Positions 1 to 6,536 of a stretch of 7,178 bases of DNA are shown in pieces. Location of the stretch: assembly GCA_030036985.1 (NCBI GenBank), contig JASHSD010000184.1, positions 1-7,178 of the forward strand. Reading direction: 5' to 3'. Both the position numbers and the translations under genes were made by a program. Position 1 is the stretch's first letter. Each line of letters starts with the position of its first letter. This DNA is from Bryobacteraceae bacterium (GTDB taxonomy: Bacteria > Acidobacteriota > Terriglobia > Bryobacterales > Bryobacteraceae). The notes under the pieces were generated by a model. It was not told the origin of the DNA, did not search any database, and worked only from the letters and a program-made list of their open reading frames with translations.

Positions 1-369
1 GAGGGGCCGAAGGGCGGTCCGGGGATGCCCGAGATGCTCACGCCTACATCGGCGATTATGGGCGCGGGTCTCGGCAAGGATGTGGCGCTGATCACCGACG
101 GACGATTCTCCGGCGGGTCGCACGGATTCCTCGTGGGTCACATCACGCCGGAAGCGCAGGATGGCGGTCCCATTGCTTTTGTACGGGACGGCGATCACAT
201 CACCATCGACGCCACCACGAATGAAATTTCGATGGAGATATCGATCGCGGAATTGGAAGCCCGCCGCAGGGACTGGGTCGCGCCTCCGCTCAAGGCGTCA
301 CGGGGAACTCTTGCCAAATATATTCGACTGGTGCAGAGCGCGAGCGACGGTTGTGTAACAGACGAGTAA
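1..369 (+). CDS. ilvD: Dihydroxy-acid dehydratase, C-terminal part (5' end outside window)
   Basis: The frame is open from the first base of the window and ends at TAA 367-369, so about 122 C-terminal residues of a protein of usually about 560 are visible. The enzyme dehydrates 2,3-dihydroxy-3-methylbutanoate and -pentanoate to the 2-keto acids in valine, leucine and isoleucine synthesis, in the cytoplasm. The visible part carries family signatures in order: GPKGGPGMPEM, then ALITDGRFSGGSHGFLVGHI with the conserved active-site serine in the GRFSG segment, then ITPEAQDGGPIAFVRDGDHI, and a terminal region ending in a short non-conserved tail. The related sugar-acid dehydratases (Edd/IlvD family) share these motifs, but this wording fits DHAD best. 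An internal ATG at 25 is not the start, because conserved sequence precedes it. The gene converges on the receptor gene, with 131 bases between the two stops. Confidence 0.93.
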   Translation, partial: EGPKGGPGMPEMLTPTSAIMGAGLGKDVALITDGRFSGGSHGFLVGHITPEAQDGGPIAFVRDGDHITIDATTNEISMEISIAELEARRRDWVAPPLKASRGTLAKYIRLVQSASDGCVTDE

Positions 370-458
370 CGGAGCGCATGTCGAGTCACCGGAAGCGGCG
401 CACGTGAAGCTCCCGCGAATTGGAGAGATTGCCGGCCGCACCTGAAAATCGGGGCTGT

Positions 459-485
459 GCGGAGCCGGTATGTGCGCGGCTCCGC
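459..485. terminator. Hairpin between convergent genes, possible bidirectional terminator
   Basis: A perfect 9-bp inverted repeat, GCGGAGCCG (459-467) and CGGCTCCGC (477-485), encloses a 9-base loop. It lies between the stop of the ilvD-like gene (369) and the stop of the receptor gene (501, reading leftward). Read rightward it is followed by a loosely T-rich stretch (486-500); read leftward, a short T-run (GATTTTC) comes about 10 bases after the stem. Neither tail is a classic U-tract, so factor-independent termination is plausible but not certain. Confidence 0.5.
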
Positions 486-500
486 CTTCGCTTTGGTTCT

Positions 501-3500
501 TCAGAACTGAAAACGAGCCACCAGTTGACCCGCTCGCGGCGGCGAGAAGGTTGTTCCGTTGTTGATGTAGCCGAAACCTCCGGTGGTCTGGCCGTTCAGG
601 GTGGTCTGCGTTGCCGTGCCGTTGACGTCGGTCGGATTATTCACTTCCGTGCGATTGAAGATGTTCGTGAATTCAGCTCGAATCTGCAAATTGGCCTTAT
701 CCTTCACCCGGAAGTTCCGGGCGATACTCATGTCTTCGACGGGACGGCGCTGGAATCGGTAATCGCTGTAGTATGGAGCGGCCGTGCCGTACTGCCCGGC
801 GGGTGGGTTCACCCAGGCCGCGGGGTTCAGCACGAACGTCGTATTCGGATTGAAACAACCGCAGTTCAGGTTGTGCGTGAACAGCGGGACGCCGGGTACA
901 CGATCCATGAGAGTCGTTTGAAAAGTGTAAGCCGACAGGTTGGATGTCGCAGTGGGCGAGGGAATCGGCAGCCCGCTGCCGTAGCGAAGCACGGCGCCGA
1001 GTTGCCAGTCGCGAGCCAGCCATGAGACAACCTTGTTGCCCGTAAAGGCATTTCCGCCGGGCAACTTGGGCACGGTGTAAGTGCCGGAGAAAACAAAAAG
1101 AAACGGCTGGTCATAAGCCGAAATGGTCTTACTGTTGTCCCGGTTGAAGACATCGTTCACAACCACGCCGTCGCCGCGCCCGTAATCGTCCTCAACGCCC
1201 AGATCCTCCTGCTTCGACCAGGTAAACGAAGTGCTGACCACCAGACCGTGAGACAGCCGCTTCGTGCCTTTCGCCTGCAAAGCGTCATACCAGGTGTCCC
1301 CGTCGGGAACCCAATGCCAGTTGGTGATCGCGCCATACTGCGGAAATGGCCGCAGCGCCTGCGCCACGGTGGCCGTCAACGGAAATCCCGGATACGGGGG
1401 AGTGCCGAATCCGGCTGCGATCGCAATCGGAGAATCCAGAGGAGCGGCCAGAATCTGAAGATCGGCCGGGTTGTTCAGGCTGAGACCGTGAGCTGCGAGA
1501 TCCTGTTCGGAAAGGGCGTTGGGATTGACCAGGCCGCCCGCATTCCAGTAGGCGCCGCGATTCCCGACGTAGGTCAGCTCCGCGAGCACGTTCGAAAAAA
1601 GCTCCCGCTGGAAGCCGGCGCTCCACTGAACCTGACGGGCGGGTCTGCCCGCATTTTGGTCCATTTCCTGCGGCGCCGAACCCAACGACCCCGGGAAGAG
1701 GTATTGACCGGCATAAAAGTTCGGGAATGTGATCTTATAGGGCATTCCGTTTTGAAGAGTGAATGCGGGGCTGCCATAAGTGCTGGTGCTGTACAGGTAT
1801 TCGGAACCGGCGGAGAAGCCTACCTGGTTATCGTCGTCCTTGTCATAGACGACTCCCGCTCCGGCACGGAAAACCGTCTTCGGAGCAATCTGCCAGGCTA
1901 TTCCGAGCCGCGGCCCGAACGCAAACGGGTAATTGTGAGCGAACTCGCAGTTACAGCGCCCCCCGCCATAACCCTCATAAATGATCGCTCCGGGAAGGTT
2001 GCCGGCGGCGGGGTTCGGCGTACTCGGTGAAAAGATGCCATAGTAGCCGTTGCCATCCTTCAGGTAGCTCTCGAAGTCGTACCTGAGACCGTAATCGATC
2101 GTGAGAGTGCGGGTCGCCTTCCATGAATCTTCGGCGAATCCCGCCAGGGAATGCGCTCCCATATGGGTAGCGGCGGGAACCGAATCGTACCCGTTATCCA
2201 CCGCGCCTAGAAGGAAACTCGCATAAGAGAATCCGACGGTGCCCGGAAGGCTTACGCCATTGAGAGCCGGAAGACCCGTCTCGTTCGGACTGAATCCGAA
2301 CCACCCCATGGCGTAGGTCTTGTTGTGCATCTCATATCCGTCAACGATGGCTTCCCCGCCGAATTTCAGAGTGTGATTACCATCGACCCAGGTCAGGATG
2401 GAATTGAAAGTGGGCTTGCGGTTAATCATATTTATCTGATTTCCCGGGCCGACGGCGGCCGAAAGACCGCCCTGGTTTTCGCTCAGCCCTGTCAGCACAG
2501 GGAAAAGATCGACATTGGTTCCGGTCAATCCCAGCTCTGTGACCGGGTTAAAAGACGGGCTGTGATCGTAGATATGCGTATCCATAAGCCCCGCGCCGAA
2601 GTGCAGCAGCATGGTCGGGGTGAGCGTCTCGTCGTAGTTCACGCGATACGTGTTCGAATTGATGGCTCTCGGCTGGCTTCCCGTGAGCGGAGCCGGCATC
2701 ACGGTGTTATTGGGGTTATTTTGCCGGTTCAGCGACCAGAACACGGCGAGTTTCGAATTCGAACTGATCTGGTAGTCGGTCTTGAGAGACGGAATGGTTG
2801 TGGCGATCGGATTGGTGTAGGTCGGCAGATAATTATTCACGAGACCCGGGCTGGTCGGCAGCGGTATCAGAGACTGAATTTTCAGAGCGACCGGATCCAT
2901 CAGGCTCATCGGAATCGTGTTGTTCGGAAACGGATTGCGATAGGTCAGTCCATTGATGACGTAATCGGAGTAGGGATTGTAGACGGTGTTCTCCATGATT
3001 GCGCCGACGTTCGGATCGGTTTCGAGGGTCCTGCCCGTGAGAGCGCCTTCGAAATCGCCGTCGCGGTAAGCGAGCGTCGGGACGGTGGTGGAAACGTCGT
3101 TCGTGATTGTGGTCTGGCGGAACTGTTCCCAATTGACGAAGAAAAACAGCTTGTTGCGCCCGTTGAACACTTTGGGTATCTGCACAGGACCGCCCAGGGA
3201 GAAGCCGTAATCGTTTCTTCGGTTGCGCGGTTTCAGCAGCCCTCCATTGCCGTTATTCGTGAACGGCTCAGCGGCGTTCAGCGCTTCATTGTCGAAGTAA
3301 TCGTATCCGCTTCCGTGATACTGATTGGTCCCGGACTTCATCGTGACGTTGAACAGTCCGCCGCCCACCGCGCCGTACTCCGCCGCGAAATTGCTGGTTT
3401 GAACGGCGTACTCCTGGATGGCTTCGATGCTCGGTTGGGTCTGATCCTGCGTCCCATACCAGCCGTTCGTGGCGTCCTGGCCCTCCACCAGCATCGCCTC

Positions 3501-4088
3501 CGTATCCGCGGGCGCGCCGTTTAATCGAATGGATACGTCGGCGCCGGCGACTCCCGGCCCCTGAGCGGAGAGCGCAAAATTCGATCCGGGAAGCGTCTGT
3601 ACCACTGAGTATGGATTCCGGATGCCTGAGGCGCCCGAAGTGGCTCCTGTCTCAAGGACCGGCAGGTCGTCAACCGTATTCATCTGGATATTGTGGCTGA
3701 GTTCGCCGCTGTCGGTTTTGAGAAGGGGAGCGGATTCCGTTACCGTGACCGACTCCGTTTGCGCGCCGACCTCCAGGCTGACATCCACGCGGTAAGTCTG
3801 GGCAACGTCGACGATGAGACCCGTTCGCACAAATTTTTTGAATCCGGGCACATTGACCGTCATTTCATATTGCCCCGCGGGTAATTGAGCAAGAGTATAG
3901 TTGCCGGTAGCCGACGTGGCTGCCGGGTAAACCGCTCCGGTTTCGGTGTTCCGCACCTGCACGCCGGCCGCTGCAATGACGGCTCCAGTGGCGTCGGTAA
4001 CGGTTCCGGTAATGGTTCCGCGATCGCTTTGGGCGAAGGCAGCGACCGCAAGCAGGGCGGCACAAATCGCGAACTTCACTGTACGCAT
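501..4088 (-). CDS. Oar-type TonB-dependent outer-membrane receptor with N-terminal carboxypeptidase regulatory-like domain
   Basis: This 1195-aa protein is predicted to sit in the outer membrane. Residues 1-19 form a signal peptide (MRTVKF, then a hydrophobic alanine/leucine stretch) with a likely cut after AFA. Residues about 23-108 form a carboxypeptidase regulatory-like beta-sandwich (GTVTDATGAVI, then GNYTLAQLPAGQYEMTV). Residues about 113-250 form the plug (ESAPLLKTDSGE, IEAIQEYAVQTSNFAAEYG, GGGLFNVTMKSGTNQYHGS). The rest is the barrel, with a conserved late segment RAEFTNIFNRTE and a terminal Phe (ARFQF), the usual recognition signal for barrel assembly. Such receptors are greatly expanded in acidobacteria. 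Most have unknown substrates; polysaccharides, siderophores and peptides are all possible, and nothing here decides between them. The start is placed at ATG 4086-4088, directly before the signal peptide. An in-frame ATG 17 codons upstream (4139) would put charged sequence ahead of it. A moderate AGAGG lies 12 bases upstream of the chosen start. No TonB box or partner gene is recognised beside it. Confidence 0.92.
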   Translation of the reverse strand: MRTVKFAICAALLAVAAFAQSDRGTITGTVTDATGAVIAAAGVQVRNTETGAVYPAATSATGNYTLAQLPAGQYEMTVNVPGFKKFVRTGLIVDVAQTYRVDVSLEVGAQTESVTVTESAPLLKTDSGELSHNIQMNTVDDLPVLETGATSGASGIRNPYSVVQTLPGSNFALSAQGPGVAGADVSIRLNGAPADTEAMLVEGQDATNGWYGTQDQTQPSIEAIQEYAVQTSNFAAEYGAVGGGLFNVTMKSGTNQYHGSGYDYFDNEALNAAEPFTNNGNGGLLKPRNRRNDYGFSLGGPVQIPKVFNGRNKLFFFVNWEQFRQTTITNDVSTTVPTLAYRDGDFEGALTGRTLETDPNVGAIMENTVYNPYSDYVINGLTYRNPFPNNTIPMSLMDPVALKIQSLIPLPTSPGLVNNYLPTYTNPIATTIPSLKTDYQISSNSKLAVFWSLNRQNNPNNTVMPAPLTGSQPRAINSNTYRVNYDETLTPTMLLHFGAGLMDTHIYDHSPSFNPVTELGLTGTNVDLFPVLTGLSENQGGLSAAVGPGNQINMINRKPTFNSILTWVDGNHTLKFGGEAIVDGYEMHNKTYAMGWFGFSPNETGLPALNGVSLPGTVGFSYASFLLGAVDNGYDSVPAATHMGAHSLAGFAEDSWKATRTLTIDYGLRYDFESYLKDGNGYYGIFSPSTPNPAAGNLPGAIIYEGYGGGRCNCEFAHNYPFAFGPRLGIAWQIAPKTVFRAGAGVVYDKDDDNQVGFSAGSEYLYSTSTYGSPAFTLQNGMPYKITFPNFYAGQYLFPGSLGSAPQEMDQNAGRPARQVQWSAGFQRELFSNVLAELTYVGNRGAYWNAGGLVNPNALSEQDLAAHGLSLNNPADLQILAAPLDSPIAIAAGFGTPPYPGFPLTATVAQALRPFPQYGAITNWHWVPDGDTWYDALQAKGTKRLSHGLVVSTSFTWSKQEDLGVEDDYGRGDGVVVNDVFNRDNSKTISAYDQPFLFVFSGTYTVPKLPGGNAFTGNKVVSWLARDWQLGAVLRYGSGLPIPSPTATSNLSAYTFQTTLMDRVPGVPLFTHNLNCGCFNPNTTFVLNPAAWVNPPAGQYGTAAPYYSDYRFQRRPVEDMSIARNFRVKDKANLQIRAEFTNIFNRTEVNNPTDVNGTATQTTLNGQTTGGFGYINNGTTFSPPRAGQLVARFQF

Positions 4089-4151
4089 TTTTTTCGATGA
4101 CCTCTGAGTGCCGAAAGCCGAACCGCGCCCCCGCGGCACTGCAACCGCTGA

Positions 4152-4180
4152 ATTCTATAAAGCTTTGCTATCGGGCACAA
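4152..4180 (-). promoter_or_regulatory. Candidate sigma-70-type promoter for the receptor gene
   Basis: Read leftward, TTGTGC (4180-4175) and TAGAAT (4157-4152) are separated by 17 bases. The -10 matches TATAAT at 5 of 6 positions; the -35 matches at only 3 of 6. Transcription would start near 4145, giving a leader of about 57 bases before ATG 4088. It lies in a locally AT-rich patch within GC-rich DNA. Position and spacing are right, but the -35 is weak. Confidence 0.38.
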
Positions 4181-4273
4181 TGACTACTTCGGGTCACCGC
4201 TCCATACAATTGTGTTCTTTTCCCCATTTCTACCCGCGTGGTCACGCCATCATTCCGGTGAATTTCCGCTCTT

Positions 4274-4288
4274 AATTCGAACCGAATT
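4274..4288. promoter_or_regulatory. AT-rich palindrome, possible operator
   Basis: The arms AATTCG (4274-4279) and CGAATT (4283-4288) form a perfect 6-bp inverted repeat around AAC. It lies about 95 bases upstream of the candidate receptor promoter, and about 240 bases upstream of the candidate activator promoter. The dyad symmetry is what a dimeric regulator would use, but a repeat this short can occur by chance and no known operator is recognised. Confidence 0.2.
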
Positions 4289-4528
4289 CAATCGCGCAGC
4301 GTGGCTGCGGCGCTGATCCTCCCGCGCAGTCTTCGAATCCAGCGACTTGGGGATTCCGTCATTGACCTCCGCCGTCAGCGCGGCGTGCGGGACGGAATCG
4401 TCTTCATCGGCGTGGCAGGAGGAACGCGCAGGTTTCGAAGGGCGCAGCGTCCGACAGATCTGCATAACTGCGACCGTTCAAATTCATGGAAACGGTCCGC
4501 TCTGAAATCGCACTATCAATTTGGTCTA

Positions 4529-4558
4529 TTGACAGCAGAATGTTTTTCGCACTAAAGT
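4529..4558 (+). promoter_or_regulatory. Candidate sigma-70-type promoter for the sigma-54 activator gene
   Basis: A perfect TTGACA -35 (4529-4534) is followed, after 18 bases, by TAAAGT (4553-4558), a 4 of 6 match to the -10 consensus. Transcription would start near 4565 and give a leader of about 135 bases before ATG 4701. RpoN activators are normally expressed from housekeeping promoters, which fits. A weak GG-N10-GC pattern overlaps the same bases (4523-4536), but its -24 and -12 elements match poorly. Confidence 0.45.
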
Positions 4559-4659
4559 AAGGGAGTTTTATCCTGGGTTTCCCACTGAGTAGTCATTCAG
4601 GGATGTCCGCTCGGGTGACGCGGGTCCCACTTACGACTCCTTTATTAGGTTAGAGAAAA

Positions 4660-4698
4660 GGCGCGACTCGAAAAGCGGGACGCGCCGGAGGCTCCGGC
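4660..4698 (+). promoter_or_regulatory. Two overlapping leader hairpins; the second covers the Shine-Dalgarno of the activator gene
   Basis: Hairpin A pairs GGCGCG (4660-4665) with CGCGCC (4681-4686). It continues past an A-A mismatch with CTC (4667-4669) against GGG (4677-4679), one pair being a G-T wobble. Hairpin B pairs GCCGGA (4684-4689) with TCCGGC (4693-4698). The Shine-Dalgarno GGAGG (4687-4691) is 9 bases before ATG 4701 and lies inside hairpin B. The two hairpins share bases 4684-4686, so full versions cannot coexist: A would free the ribosome site and B would hide it. The pairings are read directly from the sequence; any regulatory role is inference. Confidence 0.4.
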
Positions 4699-4700
4699 CC

Positions 4701-6050
4701 ATGCCGAGGAATGTACTGGTAGTGACTGACGACGACTCGATCGCCGGCGGAGCCACCGGGCCTGCCTGCTGCCGCACGTTTGTCGCGTGGAGTTCATTCC
4801 CCCAGCAACTACCGGAGAGCAGCCCTGTGGACCTGCTGGTGCTGGTCGCTCCGGCTGCGCGCCTCACGTGCGCCGATGTGCTCGATTGGCGCGGGCGCCA
4901 CCCGCGATGCAGGATGCTGGCCGTGCTGCCGCCCGATTCGACCACGGAAGATATCGAACGCGCTTTGGCGATCGCTGACGATCTGACTCTGTCTTCCGAG
5001 CGGCAGGACCTTTTTGAACTGCGTTTGCGGCGACTGCTCGATGCAGGCGGCTCGGACGCGGAAGCGGCGTACGAGGGCCTGATCGCGGAACTCGGCCGGG
5101 CGAACCTGGTGGGGAAGGATCCGAACTTTCTTCGCGCGGCCGAGCGGCTGGCGGCCGGCGCACGAACGGATTTACCGGTGCTGATCACCGGGGAAACCGG
5201 GACGGGGAAGGAGTTATTCGCGCGAGCCGTCCATTTCATGAGTCATCGCCGCAACCATCCGTTCATACCGGTGGATTGCGGCGGGATTCCCGATCAGCTT
5301 TTTGAAAATGAGCTTTTCGGGCATGTCCGCGGAGCCTTCACGGACGCGCGCGGGGAGCAACGCGGACTGGCCTCGATGGCCGAAGGTGGAACGCTTTTTC
5401 TTGACGAGGTGGACTCGCTGTCACCCGCGGCGCAAGCCAAGCTGCTCCGTTTCCTGCAGGAACGCCAGTTCCGGGCATTGGGATCGGAGAAGTGGACCCA
5501 GGGAGATGCAAGAATCCTGGCGGCAAGCAATCGCGATCTGGCCCGGCAGATCGCGGAAAAACAATTTCGCCAGGACTTGTATTTTCGCCTCGACGTGTTG
5601 CGCGTGGAAGTGCCGCCGTTACGAGAGCGTCCGCGGGACATTCCATTGCTGGCTCAGCACTTTCTGTCGCAGTACCAGCAGCCGGGAATGCACAAGGCGC
5701 TTTCGCCGGCCGCGCTGCATCGCCTGGAATCGCATCACTGGCCGGGCAACGTGCGCGAACTGCTGAATGTGATTCAGCGGGCGATCGTTTTCTCGCAAGG
5801 CCCGCGGATCGAAGTCTCCGACATCGCCCTTTCACAGGAAGCCGTTCACCCGCGACGGCAGGATTTCCGCACGGCGCGCGAGGAAACGCTGGCAAGCTTC
5901 GAAAGAGCATACGTGGAACAGTTGCTCCAGCGGCATCAGGGCAACATCACACATGCCGCGAAGGAAGCGGGCAAAGAACGGCGCGCCTTCGGCCGCCTGG
6001 CCAAAAAGCACGGTTTCCGCGCAACCACGCGCGCAGCGGGTCAAATCTGA
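4701..6050 (+). CDS. Sigma-54 (RpoN)-dependent transcriptional activator with a degenerate receiver domain, AAA+ and Fis-type HTH
   Basis: This 449-aa cytoplasmic activator uses ATP hydrolysis to open promoters bound by sigma-54 RNA polymerase. Residues 1 to about 115 resemble a receiver: strand VLVVTDDD keeps acidic residues, but the third strand (VDLLVLVAPA, 43-52) has no phosphoacceptor Asp. The AAA+ domain (about 135-365) has Walker A GETGTGKE (164-171), GAFTDA (211-216) where GAFTGA is usual, Walker B GTLFLDE (230-236), sensor I RILAASNRDL (271-280), LRERPRDIPLL (307-317) and sensor II WPGNVREL (347-354). A Fis-type HTH (about 400-438, AKEAGKERRAFGRLAKKHGF) ends the protein. ATG 4701 is chosen because GGAGG precedes it at 9 bases and the receiver-like first strand begins at once. 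A leader of about 135 bases separates it from its candidate promoter. Downstream lie a sigma-54 promoter match and the Pvc16-type gene, its likely target. Length and layout are normal for the NtrC family. The activating signal cannot be told, and no histidine kinase is visible. Confidence 0.93.
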   Translation: MPRNVLVVTDDDSIAGGATGPACCRTFVAWSSFPQQLPESSPVDLLVLVAPAARLTCADVLDWRGRHPRCRMLAVLPPDSTTEDIERALAIADDLTLSSERQDLFELRLRRLLDAGGSDAEAAYEGLIAELGRANLVGKDPNFLRAAERLAAGARTDLPVLITGETGTGKELFARAVHFMSHRRNHPFIPVDCGGIPDQLFENELFGHVRGAFTDARGEQRGLASMAEGGTLFLDEVDSLSPAAQAKLLRFLQERQFRALGSEKWTQGDARILAASNRDLARQIAEKQFRQDLYFRLDVLRVEVPPLRERPRDIPLLAQHFLSQYQQPGMHKALSPAALHRLESHHWPGNVRELLNVIQRAIVFSQGPRIEVSDIALSQEAVHPRRQDFRTAREETLASFERAYVEQLLQRHQGNITHAAKEAGKERRAFGRLAKKHGFRATTRAAGQI

Positions 6051-6089
6051 CCCGGCGCCGCCGCGGCCCGGCGGTCGCTTCCGATGTCC

Positions 6090-6099
6090 GTGAATTCAC
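6090..6099. promoter_or_regulatory. Perfect 10-bp palindrome, possible activator binding site
   Basis: GTGAATTCAC is fully palindromic. It lies about 150 bases upstream of the expected start of the sigma-54 promoter at 6223-6238. RpoN activators with Fis-type HTHs usually bind dyads 80-150 bases upstream of the start, so the distance is acceptable. A wider dyad, CCGTG (6088-6092) and CACGG (6115-6119), is nearby. A single palindrome is weak evidence because these activators often use two sites. Confidence 0.25.
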
Positions 6100-6131
6100 T
6101 CCTTTTGGATTGGCCACGGCACGACGCCCGC

Positions 6132-6158
6132 GGCGCCGCAGGTGGGTCGGCCGGCGCC
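6132..6158 (+). terminator. Possible terminator of the sigma-54 activator gene
   Basis: GGCGCCG (6132-6138) and CGGCGCC (6152-6158) form a 7-bp perfect stem around a 13-base loop, followed by a pyrimidine-rich CGGTTTCCTTTCT. It lies 80 bases after the activator's stop codon and before the sigma-54 promoter match. The tail has interrupted Ts and the surrounding GC richness makes chance stems likely. Confidence 0.35.
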
Positions 6159-6222
6159 CGGTTTCCTTTCTCCCGCCCTGTCGATAACGCGCTAAGTGTT
6201 TAAAGAGCAATTGGCTAAAGGG

Positions 6223-6238
6223 TGGAAACCGGATTGCT
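6223..6238 (+). promoter_or_regulatory. Candidate sigma-54 (-24/-12) promoter of the winged-helix/Pvc16 gene pair
   Basis: TGGAAA (6223-6228), five bases, then TTGCT (6234-6238). The invariant GG (6224-6225) and GC (6236-6237) are exactly 10 bases apart. Against TGGCAC-N5-TTGCT the match is 4 of 6 at -24 and 5 of 5 at -12. It lies right after an RpoN-activator gene and directly before the next gene pair. With C 6237 as -12, transcription should start near 6249, which falls a few bases after the GTG that opens the next frame; this affects the start choice there. Confidence 0.5.
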
Positions 6239-6244
6239 AACCCA

Positions 6245-6532
6245 GTGGAGCTTCGATTGGAATCACATCGTGTCCCGAAACCTGCGCGTGAGATTCTGGA
6301 GTACTTTTTGAGAAATCCGAAGGTGGCGGATTCGCTCGAGGGTATTGCTCGCTGGCGATTACTGGAGCAGGTTATCCATCGAACGATCTCAGAGACGGAG
6401 GGTGCGCTGAAGTGGCTGGTAGAAGAAGGCTACTTGATAGAGGTGGAGCAGCCGTGCTCACGCCGCCTGTTCCGCCTGAATCCGGAAAAGCACCTGGCGG
6501 CCGGGGACCTGTTGCGCGGCGGGAAGGCATGA
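6245..6532 (+). CDS. Small winged-helix-like protein in the eCIS operon, function unknown
   Basis: The 95-aa frame opens with GTG at 6245. The pattern suggests a winged helix: helix PAREILEYFLRNP (13-25), LEGIARWRLLEQ (31-42), a likely recognition helix leading into TEGALKWLVEEGYLIEV (51-67), a short hairpin and a final strand RLFRLN (74-79). It resembles MarR/ArsR-like folds in which a helix with a G-[YF]-L-turn precedes the wing, but I do not recognise the family. It could bind DNA as a regulator, or use the fold for protein contacts. Start choice is open: no upstream ATG exists before the in-frame stop at 6185-6187. GTG 6245 has no close Shine-Dalgarno, while TTG 6257 has GGAG (6247-6250) at 6 bases. 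A sigma-54 start near 6249 would favour TTG 6257, giving 91 aa. The stop overlaps the Shine-Dalgarno region of the next gene, four bases before its ATG, so the two are probably co-translated. Confidence 0.75.
   Translation: MELRLESHRVPKPAREILEYFLRNPKVADSLEGIARWRLLEQVIHRTISETEGALKWLVEEGYLIEVEQPCSRRLFRLNPEKHLAAGDLLRGGKA
6521..6527 (+). promoter_or_regulatory. Ribosome binding site of the Pvc16-type gene, inside the preceding gene
   Basis: The purine run GGGAAGG ends 9 bases before ATG 6537 and lies within the last codons of the winged-helix gene, whose TGA is 6530-6532. This arrangement supports translational coupling and fixes the start of the downstream gene. Confidence 0.6.
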
Positions 6533-6536
6533 ACTG

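Larger units (their letters stand above)
4089..4700. other. Divergent intergenic region, about 610 bases, without a convincing gene
   Basis: This region separates the leftward receptor gene from the rightward sigma-54 activator. The receptor side (4140-4290) is AT-richer and holds a candidate leftward promoter and a palindrome. The middle (about 4295-4470) is GC-rich and looks coding-like. It contains overlapping short open frames on both strands (84 aa at 4301-4555 and 71 aa at 4250-4465), but neither has a proper ribosome binding site or a recognisable motif, so it may be a decayed gene remnant or plain spacer. The activator side (4529-4700) holds a candidate rightward promoter and a leader with hairpins. 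Confidence 0.6.

Noticed and set aside
420..2030. Open frames of 201 aa (420-1025) and 260 aa (1248-2030) on the + strand
   Set aside because: Both are antisense shadows of the receptor barrel, with arginine-rich, low-information translations and no ribosome binding sites.
2325..3524. 399-aa open frame on the + strand
   Set aside because: It lies wholly antisense to the receptor gene, whose protein has clear family features throughout. The + strand product has no recognisable motif, and long antisense frames are expected in GC-rich DNA.
4250..4465. 71-aa frame on the - strand in the divergent region
   Set aside because: There is no Shine-Dalgarno before the ATG, the translation is charged and patternless, and a + strand frame covers the same bases equally well.
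4522..4538. GG-N10-GC pattern before the activator gene (TGGTCT-N5-CAGCA)
   Set aside because: It matches only about 6 of 11 consensus positions and overlaps a perfect TTGACA, so a housekeeping promoter is the better reading.
6117..6131. Second GG-N10-GC pattern with a good -24 half (CGGCACG)
   Set aside because: The -12 half reads CCCGC instead of TTGC, and the region is so GC-rich that such spacing is expected by chance.
5492..6187. 231-aa frame on the + strand overlapping the activator's 3' end
   Set aside because: It overlaps the AAA+ and HTH coding sequence in another frame, and its product is Ala/Arg/Pro-rich without domains.
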